A model generated the notes under the pieces. That model was not told the origin of the DNA and made no database searches. It saw nothing but the letters and a program-made list of their open reading frames with translations. Shown piece after piece: positions 56,206-64,000 of a stretch of 64,000 nt of DNA. Source of the DNA: Timaviella obliquedivisa GSE-PSE-MK23-08B (GTDB taxonomy: Bacteria; Cyanobacteriota; Cyanobacteriia; Elainellales; Elainellaceae); assembly GCA_019358855.1 (NCBI GenBank), contig JAHHII010000001.1, forward strand, positions 62,001 through 126,000, read 5' to 3'. The position numbers and the translations under genes are program-made. Position 1 is the stretch's first letter, and the number at the start of each line of letters is the position of its first letter.

Positions 56206-56531
56206 GAAGTGCGATTGCTCGTGTCGTGATGAGGCGACCTATCAAAAACGAACGAAATAAAGAACGAGGGGTTTAGTCATGGCGTTAGTAGACTTTGGCT
56301 GGAATGTCATTATCAGTTATGGGAAAGTTTGAAGTTTGAAGACGTTGCTGAATGCAAGTACGATTTACCCTCAGCCCCAACCCTTCTCCTGGGGAAGAAA
56401 GTAGGCGAACAGACTACAGAGGAAGCGATCGAGACTCATTATCGCAGAATTTGCTAACCGTCAAAGTGGGCTTTTAACGTGATGGTAGCATCGTTCTGTG
56501 GGTTAAGGATAGACTCTATATGATCGGGAGA
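56206..56531. other. Intergenic region with a solitary family C MITE end
   Basis: No gene is visible. Positions 56341-56366 read GACGTTGCTGAATGCAAGTA and onward, nearly the same as the right end of the 53078-53239 MITE (in inverted orientation), and about 35 further bases are MITE-like. The other terminus is absent, so this is a truncated copy. Confidence 0.6.
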
Positions 56532-59500
56532 CTATGCGTTAATTTTTTGTTCAACTGCCTGCAATAATTCCCTCAAACAGTCCTCTAAGGTTGCGCCTTG
56601 TGTCATGTCTAAGTTGATAGTTTTCATGTCATAGAGGGTGGCGGTGAGTGTATCTATGATGGCTCTTATTTTGGTGTAAAGATTGAGTTCTGTTTGTGCT
56701 CTAGGCAGGTTAGCTGAGGATTTTAATTGTTTTAGTTTAGTGTCTAGGGCTTCAATTTTTTGATCCCAGTAGCTCACATAGTCCATGCTATCTATCACGT
56801 CATAGATTTTGGCGCTGGGTAACACAACAGGAAAGATGCGATCGCGCAAGGCTTCATTATCATGTGCGTTCTCAGCAATATTGACCAGTTCATACATGCA
56901 GTTTCTTTTCTTTAAATACTCGTCACTAATTACGGTAATAATGCATTTTCCACGTCCTAGCCATTCCATAAATTCTTTAGCACTAGCCTTGAATTTAAGA
57001 TCGCGGATATCGCGGATAATCGTAATCCCTTGAGACTGAAAATATTGATCGAGAGTGTGGGCGATCGCCTCACTTTCCCCCTTGTCCCAAGCGTAAGAAA
57101 TAAAAACTTCTCGTTCAGTTAGGCGGCGATCGGGAATGCCCAGATCCCAAAGATTTTGAGAATTATGAGGATCTGAAACACGGCGTTCTCTTCGCTCTTG
57201 GATTGGCTCGACCCCATCTAACAATTGTCTTAAGTTAACTTTGCGTTTTAGTTTACCAATGAAATAGGTTTGCTCTCCTGCTTCTTCTGCACTAATTAAA
57301 TCTTCACAGTTTAGTAAGATGGGTGGGTCTTCCTGGTAGAGCAAGTATTCGGTGATGCCCAAGCGAGGAATAGTTCTATGAATTTCATCAAACTGGCTAC
57401 GAATGATGCTTAAAAAGCTGCGACGGGTCGCAGGATTGCCTTTCACACGAATAGAGATGAGTTTATCTTCGCGATCGGCACGAATGAGAGCAGGATTATC
57501 TCGTTCTTTAAGAACAACGCCGCTACGCCAGTAGGTACGTTGACTAATTTTACTATTCATACGGACAATAAAACGAGAAATAATACTGGGTGGCAACACG
57601 TTGTAATGATATTGAAAGGTCAGAGAGCCTTCCCATTCTCCGGTGTAGGGTTCTTCTTTGGGAAGGAGACCAGGAATCAAAAATTTCTCATTAGAGAAAC
57701 CATCTAGGTCAAAGCAGAGATCAAACTTGCGCATGATGCCAATGAGAAAACTATGTTTGTCACGAGGATAGCGATGAGAATCAAGAATGTTCAGCAAATG
57801 AGACTGGTTGAGAATTCCATTATGAACTGTGAAGAGTTCACTATTGTTAAGGATTTTGTAAACGCCGTTAGTTACCCATTCAGGATTGAGGACATTGGTA
57901 TCGGCGAATTCTGGGCTGAGGCGAATGTCGTCTTGAAAATTAAGGGCAATGCCCAGGTTATGGAGCAGATGCAGCAGATCAGTTTGGCTTTGGCTATCGA
58001 GAACATCAGATTGAAGGCAGACTTGCTCGTAATCGTGCCGTGAAAGAAAGTCTTGAGTGCGTTTTTCGAGTTCTTCTTTAACGGTGAACCAGGTTTGGGG
58101 CAAAGGTTCGTGGAGATGGGGGAGTTGGCTAAGCTCTTGGATCAAGGTGGCTTTGAGGGTAGTAATACCTTGGTTGGCTTTGCAAGAGGTTTCGAGAATG
58201 GCGTGAAGGTTGGGGTATTTTTGGCTTAAGCCGCGTTGATCAATGTCAAGAGGTTGATGATCACATTGGTTGCCGACGAGAATGATAGGCGAGTCGCCGC
58301 CAAAGCTGGCAATAATTTGCAGCCAATATTCAAGCTGGTTTTGAACTTCACTTTGGCGGCAGTCGATGACGAGCAGATAAAGGCTACGTTTGCTTAGAAA
58401 AAACTGGTGGGTAGCGTGCATAATTTCCTGTCCGCCAAAGTCCCAGAGGTTAAGCTGTACGCTTTGTTGATTGACTTCAACATTCCAGGGTTGGATGGTA
58501 ATGCCAGGAGTTTTGTTCTGGTAAGGATCGAAGCTATGACCTAGAAGTTGGCGGAGCAGGGAGGTTTTACCAACATCACCTTCACCTACAATTAGCACTT
58601 TGGCTTCGTTGAGAGGGCGGCTAGGTTGGGTGCGAAGTTGGAAGTAGTAGTTGAGAATGGTGGTCGGATCGCCGAAGTTACCCCAGTTACCTAAAATTTC
58701 GGGTGGAATAGATAGCTCTGGATTGGCGGTTAGATCAAGTTTCTCTAGCTTGGTGAGATTGCGGATATCCATGGGCAAGCTTGTCAGTTTATTTCTACTC
58801 AGGTAGAGCGTTGTCAGGTTCGTGAGTTGCGCGATCGCATCGGGCAAGCTCGTCAACTGATTGCTGCGGAGATGAAGCGTTGTCAGGTTTGTGAGTTGAG
58901 CGATCGCATCGGGCAAACTCGTCAGATGATTGTTGCCCACGTAAAGCCCTGTCAGATTTGTGAGTTGAGCGATCGCATCCGGTAAGCTTGTGAGTTGATT
59001 ACCGCCAACATAAAGCTCGGTCAGATTTCTGAGATGAGCAATCGCATTCGGCAAACTGGTTAAATAATTTTCGCGCAGGTCAAGCACTGTGAGGTTAGTG
59101 AGTTGCGCGATCGCCTCGGGTAAACTTGTCAAGTGATTTCTGTTAAGCCTAAGCTTCGTCAGATGGGTGAGTTGGGCGATGGTGTGCGGCAGACTCGTTA
59201 ATTGGTTGCTGCTAAGGGACAGGATTGTCAGGTTAGTGAGTTGTCCGATCGCATCTGGCAAACTCGTCAACTTATTGCTACCAAAGACATCACCCAGATT
59301 AAGTGTGGTCAACTGGGTCAGCAGTCCGATCGCATCCGGCAACCTCGTCAGCCGATTACCGCTGAGATCAAGCGTGGTTAAATGAGTCAACTGTCCGATC
59401 GCATTAGACAAACTCGTCAGGCGATTACTGCCCAAGGAAAGCACTGTGAGATTGGGGAGGTAAGCGATCGCCTCCGGTAAACTGGTCAGTTGATTGTAGC

Positions 59501-59642
59501 TAAGGTCAAGCCCAGTCAGGTGGGAGAGTTGAGCCATCTCTGGTGGCAGAGTCGTCAAACCTCGATCTGAAAGATTCAGTTTAGTCACGCCCTCTTTGGC
59601 AGCGCGATCGATAATCTGTAGAAGCTCGTCAGGGGTTATCAT
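56532..59642 (-). CDS. LRR-Roc-COR-TIR protein (bacterial NLR-like Roco protein)
   Basis: A 1036-residue protein. Residues 18-320 hold thirteen leucine-rich repeats of about 23 residues (LTTLHLRSNQLTSLPDAIAQ), one with a four-residue insertion. The Roc GTPase domain has G1 GEGDVGKTSLLRQ, G3 WDFGGQE and G4 GNQCD, and is followed by a COR domain. The C-terminal TIR domain begins VFISYAWDKGESEA and includes NCMYELVNIAE, where the Glu is at the position of the NADase glutamate. No partner protease or holin is adjacent. Related proteins can be anti-phage sensors; this is an inference. Confidence 0.9.
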   Translation of the reverse strand: MITPDELLQIIDRAAKEGVTKLNLSDRGLTTLPPEMAQLSHLTGLDLSYNQLTSLPEAIAYLPNLTVLSLGSNRLTSLSNAIGQLTHLTTLDLSGNRLTRLPDAIGLLTQLTTLNLGDVFGSNKLTSLPDAIGQLTNLTILSLSSNQLTSLPHTIAQLTHLTKLRLNRNHLTSLPEAIAQLTNLTVLDLRENYLTSLPNAIAHLRNLTELYVGGNQLTSLPDAIAQLTNLTGLYVGNNHLTSLPDAIAQLTNLTTLHLRSNQLTSLPDAIAQLTNLTTLYLSRNKLTSLPMDIRNLTKLEKLDLTANPELSIPPEILGNWGNFGDPTTILNYYFQLRTQPSRPLNEAKVLIVGEGDVGKTSLLRQLLGHSFDPYQNKTPGITIQPWNVEVNQQSVQLNLWDFGGQEIMHATHQFFLSKRSLYLLVIDCRQSEVQNQLEYWLQIIASFGGDSPIILVGNQCDHQPLDIDQRGLSQKYPNLHAILETSCKANQGITTLKATLIQELSQLPHLHEPLPQTWFTVKEELEKRTQDFLSRHDYEQVCLQSDVLDSQSQTDLLHLLHNLGIALNFQDDIRLSPEFADTNVLNPEWVTNGVYKILNNSELFTVHNGILNQSHLLNILDSHRYPRDKHSFLIGIMRKFDLCFDLDGFSNEKFLIPGLLPKEEPYTGEWEGSLTFQYHYNVLPPSIISRFIVRMNSKISQRTYWRSGVVLKERDNPALIRADREDKLISIRVKGNPATRRSFLSIIRSQFDEIHRTIPRLGITEYLLYQEDPPILLNCEDLISAEEAGEQTYFIGKLKRKVNLRQLLDGVEPIQERRERRVSDPHNSQNLWDLGIPDRRLTEREVFISYAWDKGESEAIAHTLDQYFQSQGITIIRDIRDLKFKASAKEFMEWLGRGKCIITVISDEYLKKRNCMYELVNIAENAHDNEALRDRIFPVVLPSAKIYDVIDSMDYVSYWDQKIEALDTKLKQLKSSANLPRAQTELNLYTKIRAIIDTLTATLYDMKTINLDMTQGATLEDCLRELLQAVEQKINA

Positions 59643-59863
59643 TTACACAATATCCCCTCAGACGTTGATGAAAGCAAGAAGGGCTTGCCCCATCCCCGAC
59701 CCTTATCGCCCTAGAAAAGAGAATGTGGGGTTATGATTGGCGATCGAACTGTTCTTGATCCTAAACCACTTGAGTTGTCAAAAGGAACAAGGATCAGAAA
59801 AGTTGCGATCGCTGAAACTGCTATTAGACGAGAATTTTAGGCTTTGATTCATCTAGAAAGCAA

Positions 59864-60547
59864 TTACTGAACTGAGTTTTCAGCACCTCTTTCTGGCACT
59901 GTCCAATAGTAGATAGTTTTACCGTCCACCTCTACAACCTGCTCCGGTTTCCAGTCACCCATATCGAATGCATGAGAGACAATGCGTGTACCAGGCTGCA
60001 ATTCATTGAGCAGTTTGGGTCTTAAATCCAAATTCACTTGCGGTAGCAAATAAAGAGTGACAACTGTGGCTTCGCTAAAGTCTGTATCAAATAAATCTTG
60101 CTGACGGAACTGAACGCGATCGCTCACCCCAGCCCTTTGAGCATTTTGAGTTGCCTCCTGCACCCGCTGTGGATTAAGGTCTACACCCACGCCACGAGTA
60201 CCAAACTTTCTGGCAGCCGTGATCACGATCCGTCCATCTCCGCTGCCAAGGTCATACAGCACATCATCCTTATTGACATTGGCAATTCGCAGCATTTCGT
60301 CAACAACGACTTGAGGAGTGGGGACGTAGGGAACATCAAGTTCAGGCGGTTGAGTTTGAGGAGTTGTATTTTCAACAGGGGCTGGATTTTGGGCAGGGGC
60401 TGAATTTTGGGCAGTTTCAGCCGTCGATTGAGCCGGACTCGTTTGTCCACGTACTTCGGCAACTGGTGTTTGGGTGCATCCCACAATACCTAAACCCACA
60501 ATGCCGAATCCGGTAACAAGTAGCCGCAACATAGATTGCAATTTCAT
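59864..60547 (-). CDS. Lipoprotein class I SAM-dependent methyltransferase
   Basis: From ATG 60547, after AGGAAACG, the product has 227 residues. The signal peptide ends at a lipobox-like GIVGC (Cys about 24). A Pro/Gln-rich linker (about 35-70) follows, then a SAM-binding domain with VLYDLGSGDGRIVITAA and VGVDLNPQRV. It is unusual for a soluble Rossmann methyltransferase to be exported; the substrate is unknown. It lies 79 bp downstream of the APC permease gene on the same strand. Confidence 0.8.
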   Translation of the reverse strand: MKLQSMLRLLVTGFGIVGLGIVGCTQTPVAEVRGQTSPAQSTAETAQNSAPAQNPAPVENTTPQTQPPELDVPYVPTPQVVVDEMLRIANVNKDDVLYDLGSGDGRIVITAARKFGTRGVGVDLNPQRVQEATQNAQRAGVSDRVQFRQQDLFDTDFSEATVVTLYLLPQVNLDLRPKLLNELQPGTRIVSHAFDMGDWKPEQVVEVDGKTIYYWTVPERGAENSVQ

Positions 60548-60626
60548 GATCGTTTCCTCGCTTTTGTGTCTTTGTTGATTCGCTATTTTTAATTTCCACT
60601 CCTCACTCAGCATTACACTCTCGGAA

Positions 60627-61985
60627 TTAAGGATACTTTTGACGATGCCATTGAATGAATGGAATCCCTAAGGCAACAACCCCTATCCCGACGATCGCAC
60701 CAACGCCTGTGTAGACCAAACTGGAATATAGCAAGTAACCACAGGCAACACAGAATAGGATGGGTAAAACCGGATACAGCGGCACCCGAAAAGGTCGCAG
60801 TTGATCAGGATCTCGAACTCGGAGCACTAACAGTGAGAGGCTGCTGAGCAAAAAGAAAAACCAAAAGATGGGAGCGGTATATTCCACCATTGTTTCAAAC
60901 CCATTGCGGGTAATGGTGCCCAGAAGAACTAGTGCCAGGGCAATCGCTCCTTGCAACAAGTAGGCAGTGGTTGGTGTGCTAGGACGCTCTTGCCAAAGCC
61001 CCAAAAACTGAAAGCGCGAAACATCTTGCCCCAGCGCATAGTTGGTGCGTGCTCCGGTGAAAATAGTAGCGTTGATCGAATCAAGGGTGCAGGCTGCAAC
61101 CAAGAGGCTAATCAGCACAGATCCCGGCTCTCCTAACGCTTGCCGCATCAAATCTGCCGCAACGGCTTGGGATTGTGCCATGCCTGCTACTCCTAATCCC
61201 TTCAAATATGCCAGGTTGATTAAGAGGTAAAGCACGGTAATAATGCCAATTCCCCAGAGGAGCGATCGGACAATATTGCGCTGATAGTTCTTAATTTCGG
61301 CAGAGATGTATGCCGCTTCATTCCAACCGCCGTAAGACAACAGCACAAACACCATGGCTAATCCCCAAGAATTAGAAGCAGGCGCAGCAGGAGTAGGCGA
61401 GGAAGCAGGGGGCGTTGCTAAGGTTAAGCCAATGACGATGACCAGCAATAACCCTAACACCGTTGCCATCGCCAGCCAGTTTTGCACCCGTTTGCTGTGC
61501 TTCAGTCCTAGAAGGTTGAGGGCTGTGAGTAGCACGATCGCTAGGGCAGCATAAATCGAAGGCGAAAAAGCTCCTAGGCGAAATAACTGGGACGCATAAT
61601 CTCCAAACACAAAAGCCAGGAGAGCGATCGAGCCAGTTTGAATGACAGTCATTCGTGCCCAGGCAAACAAGAAGGCGATGGGTTGACCAAACGCCCGTTT
61701 CAAGTAATTGTAGCTACCGCCAACGTGAGGATATGCTGTTGCTAATTCTGCATAGCACAGTGCCCCCATAAACGAAATGATTCCGCCAACCAGCCAAACT
61801 TGCAAAATACCAGTTTGGCTTTCAACATTAGCCGCAACTAATGCTGGAGTTTCAAATATTCCAGCACCAATCACTAGACCTACAATCAGGGCGATCGCAT
61901 CAAGCAATCCTAATGAGCGTTTTGGGGCAGGAACACCGATGTCTGCGGTTCGTTCAAGCAGATTTGGTTGCTTAGTTAGACTCAC
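60627..61985 (-). CDS. APC-superfamily amino acid permease
   Basis: A 452-residue integral membrane protein with about twelve hydrophobic segments. The N-terminal signature LLDAIALIVGLVIGAGIFETP and the following ALCYAELATAYPHVGGSYNYL match the APC amino acid/polyamine transporters. The substrate cannot be deduced. A long intergenic region precedes it. Confidence 0.9.
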   Translation of the reverse strand: MSLTKQPNLLERTADIGVPAPKRSLGLLDAIALIVGLVIGAGIFETPALVAANVESQTGILQVWLVGGIISFMGALCYAELATAYPHVGGSYNYLKRAFGQPIAFLFAWARMTVIQTGSIALLAFVFGDYASQLFRLGAFSPSIYAALAIVLLTALNLLGLKHSKRVQNWLAMATVLGLLLVIVIGLTLATPPASSPTPAAPASNSWGLAMVFVLLSYGGWNEAAYISAEIKNYQRNIVRSLLWGIGIITVLYLLINLAYLKGLGVAGMAQSQAVAADLMRQALGEPGSVLISLLVAACTLDSINATIFTGARTNYALGQDVSRFQFLGLWQERPSTPTTAYLLQGAIALALVLLGTITRNGFETMVEYTAPIFWFFFLLSSLSLLVLRVRDPDQLRPFRVPLYPVLPILFCVACGYLLYSSLVYTGVGAIVGIGVVALGIPFIQWHRQKYP

Positions 61986-62280
61986 AGCATCACCTTTCTG
62001 TTATTGAATGGGTCTTCGTTTTCATTGAAAAACTGTTTGTCTGTCTTGAAATGTCTCAGCTTTAAGCAAGCCAAAGATCCTGTGCGTTACTCCTTTTAGA
62101 AAGAGCCTTTGAACAGGAGAATGCTATTCTCTGACTTTGATCAACTAAACACTTTGATCAACTAAACTTTAATCAATTAAGGTGAATGCATTGCACAAAA
62201 CACTTCTGTGTTTATCCGTGCTGACCGTACTGCGTACAGTTAAGATAAAACGTTGACTTGAGTTAAACGTCTTTCGGAAG
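61986..62280. other. Intergenic region upstream of the APC permease
   Basis: No gene is visible in this 295-bp interval. It is AT-rich and contains the direct repeat TGATCAACTAAAC (near 62138 and 62155), which could be a regulatory repeat for the permease gene. Confidence 0.4.
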
Positions 62281-62436
62281 TTAGATGTCTATTTCTCTCT
62301 TTAGGCTATTTCTTTTTCCAGTATGTGAGAGCACGAAAGCAGGTCTATACCCTCTCTGCTCACGTCCTTTGGTAGGATCATTTAGATAAACGGTATCTCC
62401 CCGACTGGGGAGATACAAATTTTCTCGTGCTACCAA
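62281..62436 (-). pseudogene. mazF: Truncated mazF toxin fragment
   Basis: A 51-codon frame from TTG 62436 reads VARENLYLPSRGDTVYLN, then DPTKGREQRGYRPAFVLS, and stops at TAA 62281-62283. This is the N-terminal half of MazF, including the conserved RGD-VYLN and GREQ-GYRPA segments. A full MazF has about 110 residues, so the C-terminal half is lost. The start overlaps the mazE stop. Confidence 0.8.
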
Positions 62437-62672
62437 ACTTCATTTCCTACTGCTATGCCACTGTCAATCTCGGTGTAAAGATTTTCTGGTGTGATTCCTT
62501 GAATAAGTTCATCAAGTGAGTAACGCTTTCGGCTTCCAGGCTTTATCACTAGCATTCCATCTACTATAGTGAGGTCTATCTCAGTGCCTTCAGCTAAGTG
62601 GATTTATTTAGCTAAATTCTGTGGAATACGAATAGCTAAACGATTCCCCCACTTTGCACCGATCGCCCTCAT
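62430..62672 (-). pseudogene. mazE: mazE antitoxin pseudogene with one nonsense codon
   Basis: From ATG 62672, MRAIGAKWGNRLAIRIPQNL is followed by AK and TAA, then IHLAEGTEIDLTIVDGMLVI and on to a terminal GNEVW. The typical MazE SpoVT/AbrB fold is present, and the stop probably replaces a CAA or GAA codon. It lies 23 bp downstream of dcd on the same strand. Confidence 0.8.
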
Positions 62673-62695
62673 AGCCTAAGTCTCCATCGCGCTTA

Positions 62696-63277
62696 CTAAA
62701 CCCTCGCCAACGTCACCTTCTCCACCTGATCTTGATACTTACCATTGCGATCTTCATAGCTCACGGCACAAGGCGCACCTTCCAAAAACAGCAGTTGCAC
62801 AATGCCTTCATTGGCATAAATCCGGCAGTCTGCACTGGAAGAATTAGAAAACTCTAGCGTTAAATGTCCTCGCCATCCCGCTTCAGCCGGAGTTAAATTT
62901 GCAATTAAACCGATGCGAGCGTAAGTGCTTTTGCCAATGCAAATTACTGTTACATTATCTGGTACTTTTAGCTGCTCTAATGCCACACCTAAACCGTAAG
63001 AATGAGCAGGAAGAATAAAGTATTGCCCGTTCCCATCAGTGTGCAGCGTTGCGGGTTCTAAGTTGGCGGGGCTGAAGTTTTTGGGATCAACGACTGTGCC
63101 GGGAATATGTTTGAAGATACGAAACTCTGAAGCCGACAAACGCAAATCATAGCCATAGCTGCTTAAGCCATAGGAAATAACAGGTAGCCCATCCACTCGC
63201 CGCACTAACTGAGGCTCGAAGGGGCTAATCATGCCGCTTGCCGACATAGTAGTAATCCAGGTATCGTTCTTAATCAT
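62696..63277 (-). CDS. dcd: dCTP deaminase
   Basis: A 193-residue trimeric dCTP deaminase. The conserved KSTYARIGLIANLTPAEAGWRG carries the family catalytic segment and the Glu in TLEFSNSSSADCRIYANEG. It makes dUTP from dCTP for dTTP synthesis. The start ATG overlaps the stop of the upstream CobA-like gene (TAATG), indicating an operon with translational coupling. Confidence 0.95.
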   Translation of the reverse strand: MIKNDTWITTMSASGMISPFEPQLVRRVDGLPVISYGLSSYGYDLRLSASEFRIFKHIPGTVVDPKNFSPANLEPATLHTDGNGQYFILPAHSYGLGVALEQLKVPDNVTVICIGKSTYARIGLIANLTPAEAGWRGHLTLEFSNSSSADCRIYANEGIVQLLFLEGAPCAVSYEDRNGKYQDQVEKVTLARV

Positions 63278-63810
63278 TAGGGGCGATGGCTCCGGCGAAG
63301 TTCTGTGATTTGGTCTGCGATATCGAGGATGGCTTGGGGCATTTCGGGCCCTGTCAAAATCACATCGACTTGGGCAGGACGGTTTTTTAGGAAGTCTAGC
63401 ACCTCAGCCTCTGAGATTAGCCCTAAGTTAATTGCCAAACTCAACTCATCTAACACCACTAAACAATACTGGTTTCTAGCCACGACTTCTTGGGTATACT
63501 CCCAAAGCTCTAGCAGCGCGATCGCCTCAGCCTGTTCTAAATGGGGCGTATCTAAGCAGCGAGGCAAATCGCAGCGCACCCACTCTAAATGCTGTCCGAG
63601 CTTGACGGGATTGTGAATGCCTTGCCCAATGCCGCCTTTCAAAAATTGCACAATCAGAACGGGCGTACCTTGACCCGCAATGCGCAGCGCTTGCGCCATA
63701 ACGCTAGTGAAAAAGCTGCGGTGGGGACAGGTGAAAACTTGCACCAATCCCTCTACCGTATAAGGCAAAGAACTGGGGTTACGGCTCGGCGTTTCTAGTT
63801 GGGAAACCAT
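63277..63810 (-). CDS. CobA/BtuR-like protein without a canonical P-loop
   Basis: A 177-residue protein that follows corrinoid adenosyltransferase CobA/BtuR along its length: VLIVQFLKGG, LEWVRCDLP, YCLVVLDELSLAINLGLI and VDVILTGPEMPQAILDIADQITE. In CobA the N-terminal ATP-binding motif is GNGKGKT; the equivalent position here reads VFTCPHRSFFTSV, so the P-loop is absent. It could have lost ATP binding, or have a different role. Translationally coupled with dcd. Confidence 0.8.
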   Translation of the reverse strand: MVSQLETPSRNPSSLPYTVEGLVQVFTCPHRSFFTSVMAQALRIAGQGTPVLIVQFLKGGIGQGIHNPVKLGQHLEWVRCDLPRCLDTPHLEQAEAIALLELWEYTQEVVARNQYCLVVLDELSLAINLGLISEAEVLDFLKNRPAQVDVILTGPEMPQAILDIADQITELRRSHRP

Positions 63811-64000
63811 GAATTCACTTCCGGGTGCTTCAGGAACAGGCGATGACTAAAGGATAGTACAAAACTCTATGTTTAGACTCAGACTTGCATTAACTAAAGT
63901 GAACATATAGAGTAAGATACTCATTTTTTTATCCATCAAACACTACATATACAGAGCCGTCAATAGGCTGTATGTACTAACTTCTTACGACACGTAGCAC
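63811..64000. other. Region at the window edge upstream of the CobA-like gene
   Basis: No gene can be supported. AT-rich DNA near 63890-63940 may hold a promoter; a neighbouring gene may lie outside the window. Confidence 0.3.

Overview
The window is chromosomal DNA from a cyanobacterium. The evidence is the frequent HIP1 octamer GCGATCGC and cyanobacteria-restricted genes: an RbcR-type LysR regulator, the group 2 sigma factor SigC, tocopherol cyclase, the DUF2605/DUF2973 pair, a ThrRS without a TGS domain, a soluble-type acyl desaturase and a 4-Cys serine/threonine kinase. The genus cannot be fixed from the sequence alone. No phage, CRISPR array or intact transposase was seen.

Layout. 0-21.5 kb is mostly core: an oxidoreductase, two cell-wall enzymes, a catalytic-core-less ArgRS relative, a Crp/NtcA-type regulator, a substrate-binding protein next to a kinase, rbcR, a roadblock-like protein with a ferredoxin, sigC, icd, thrS and DUF2605/DUF2973. 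21.6-42.4 kb holds tRNA-Arg(CCU), tocopherol cyclase, a histidine kinase, peptidoglycan-binding and TPR exported proteins, pgm, a VapBC module, a desaturase, a ProA paralogue that lacks the catalytic Cys, a SpoIID-like protein and ddl.

42.4-60 kb is an accessory block. It contains a minus-strand type I restriction-modification operon in the order hsdR, hsdM, toxin-antitoxin nest, hsdS. The 3 kb between hsdM and hsdS holds a VapBC pair, a chimeric hsdS/hsdM scar, an antitoxin pseudogene with two in-frame stops, an antitoxin gene split by a 151-bp MITE, a DUF433/DUF5615 pair, an hsdS 5-prime scar ending at a HIP1 site, an orphan antitoxin and HicBA. Then come a CHRD protein, an ion channel and a 1036-residue LRR-Roc-COR-TIR protein resembling bacterial NLR-like immune proteins. 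60-64 kb returns to metabolism: an exported methyltransferase, an APC permease, a decayed mazEF pair, dcd and a CobA/BtuR-like protein without a P-loop.

Four ~150-bp MITEs with 3-bp TNA-type duplications fall into two terminal families that share one palindromic core. A fifth MITE of a third family has a perfect 8-bp duplication. The most unusual signal is the modular RM/TA operon, whose scars record repeated recombination between hsdM and hsdS ends at GATCG-containing sites.
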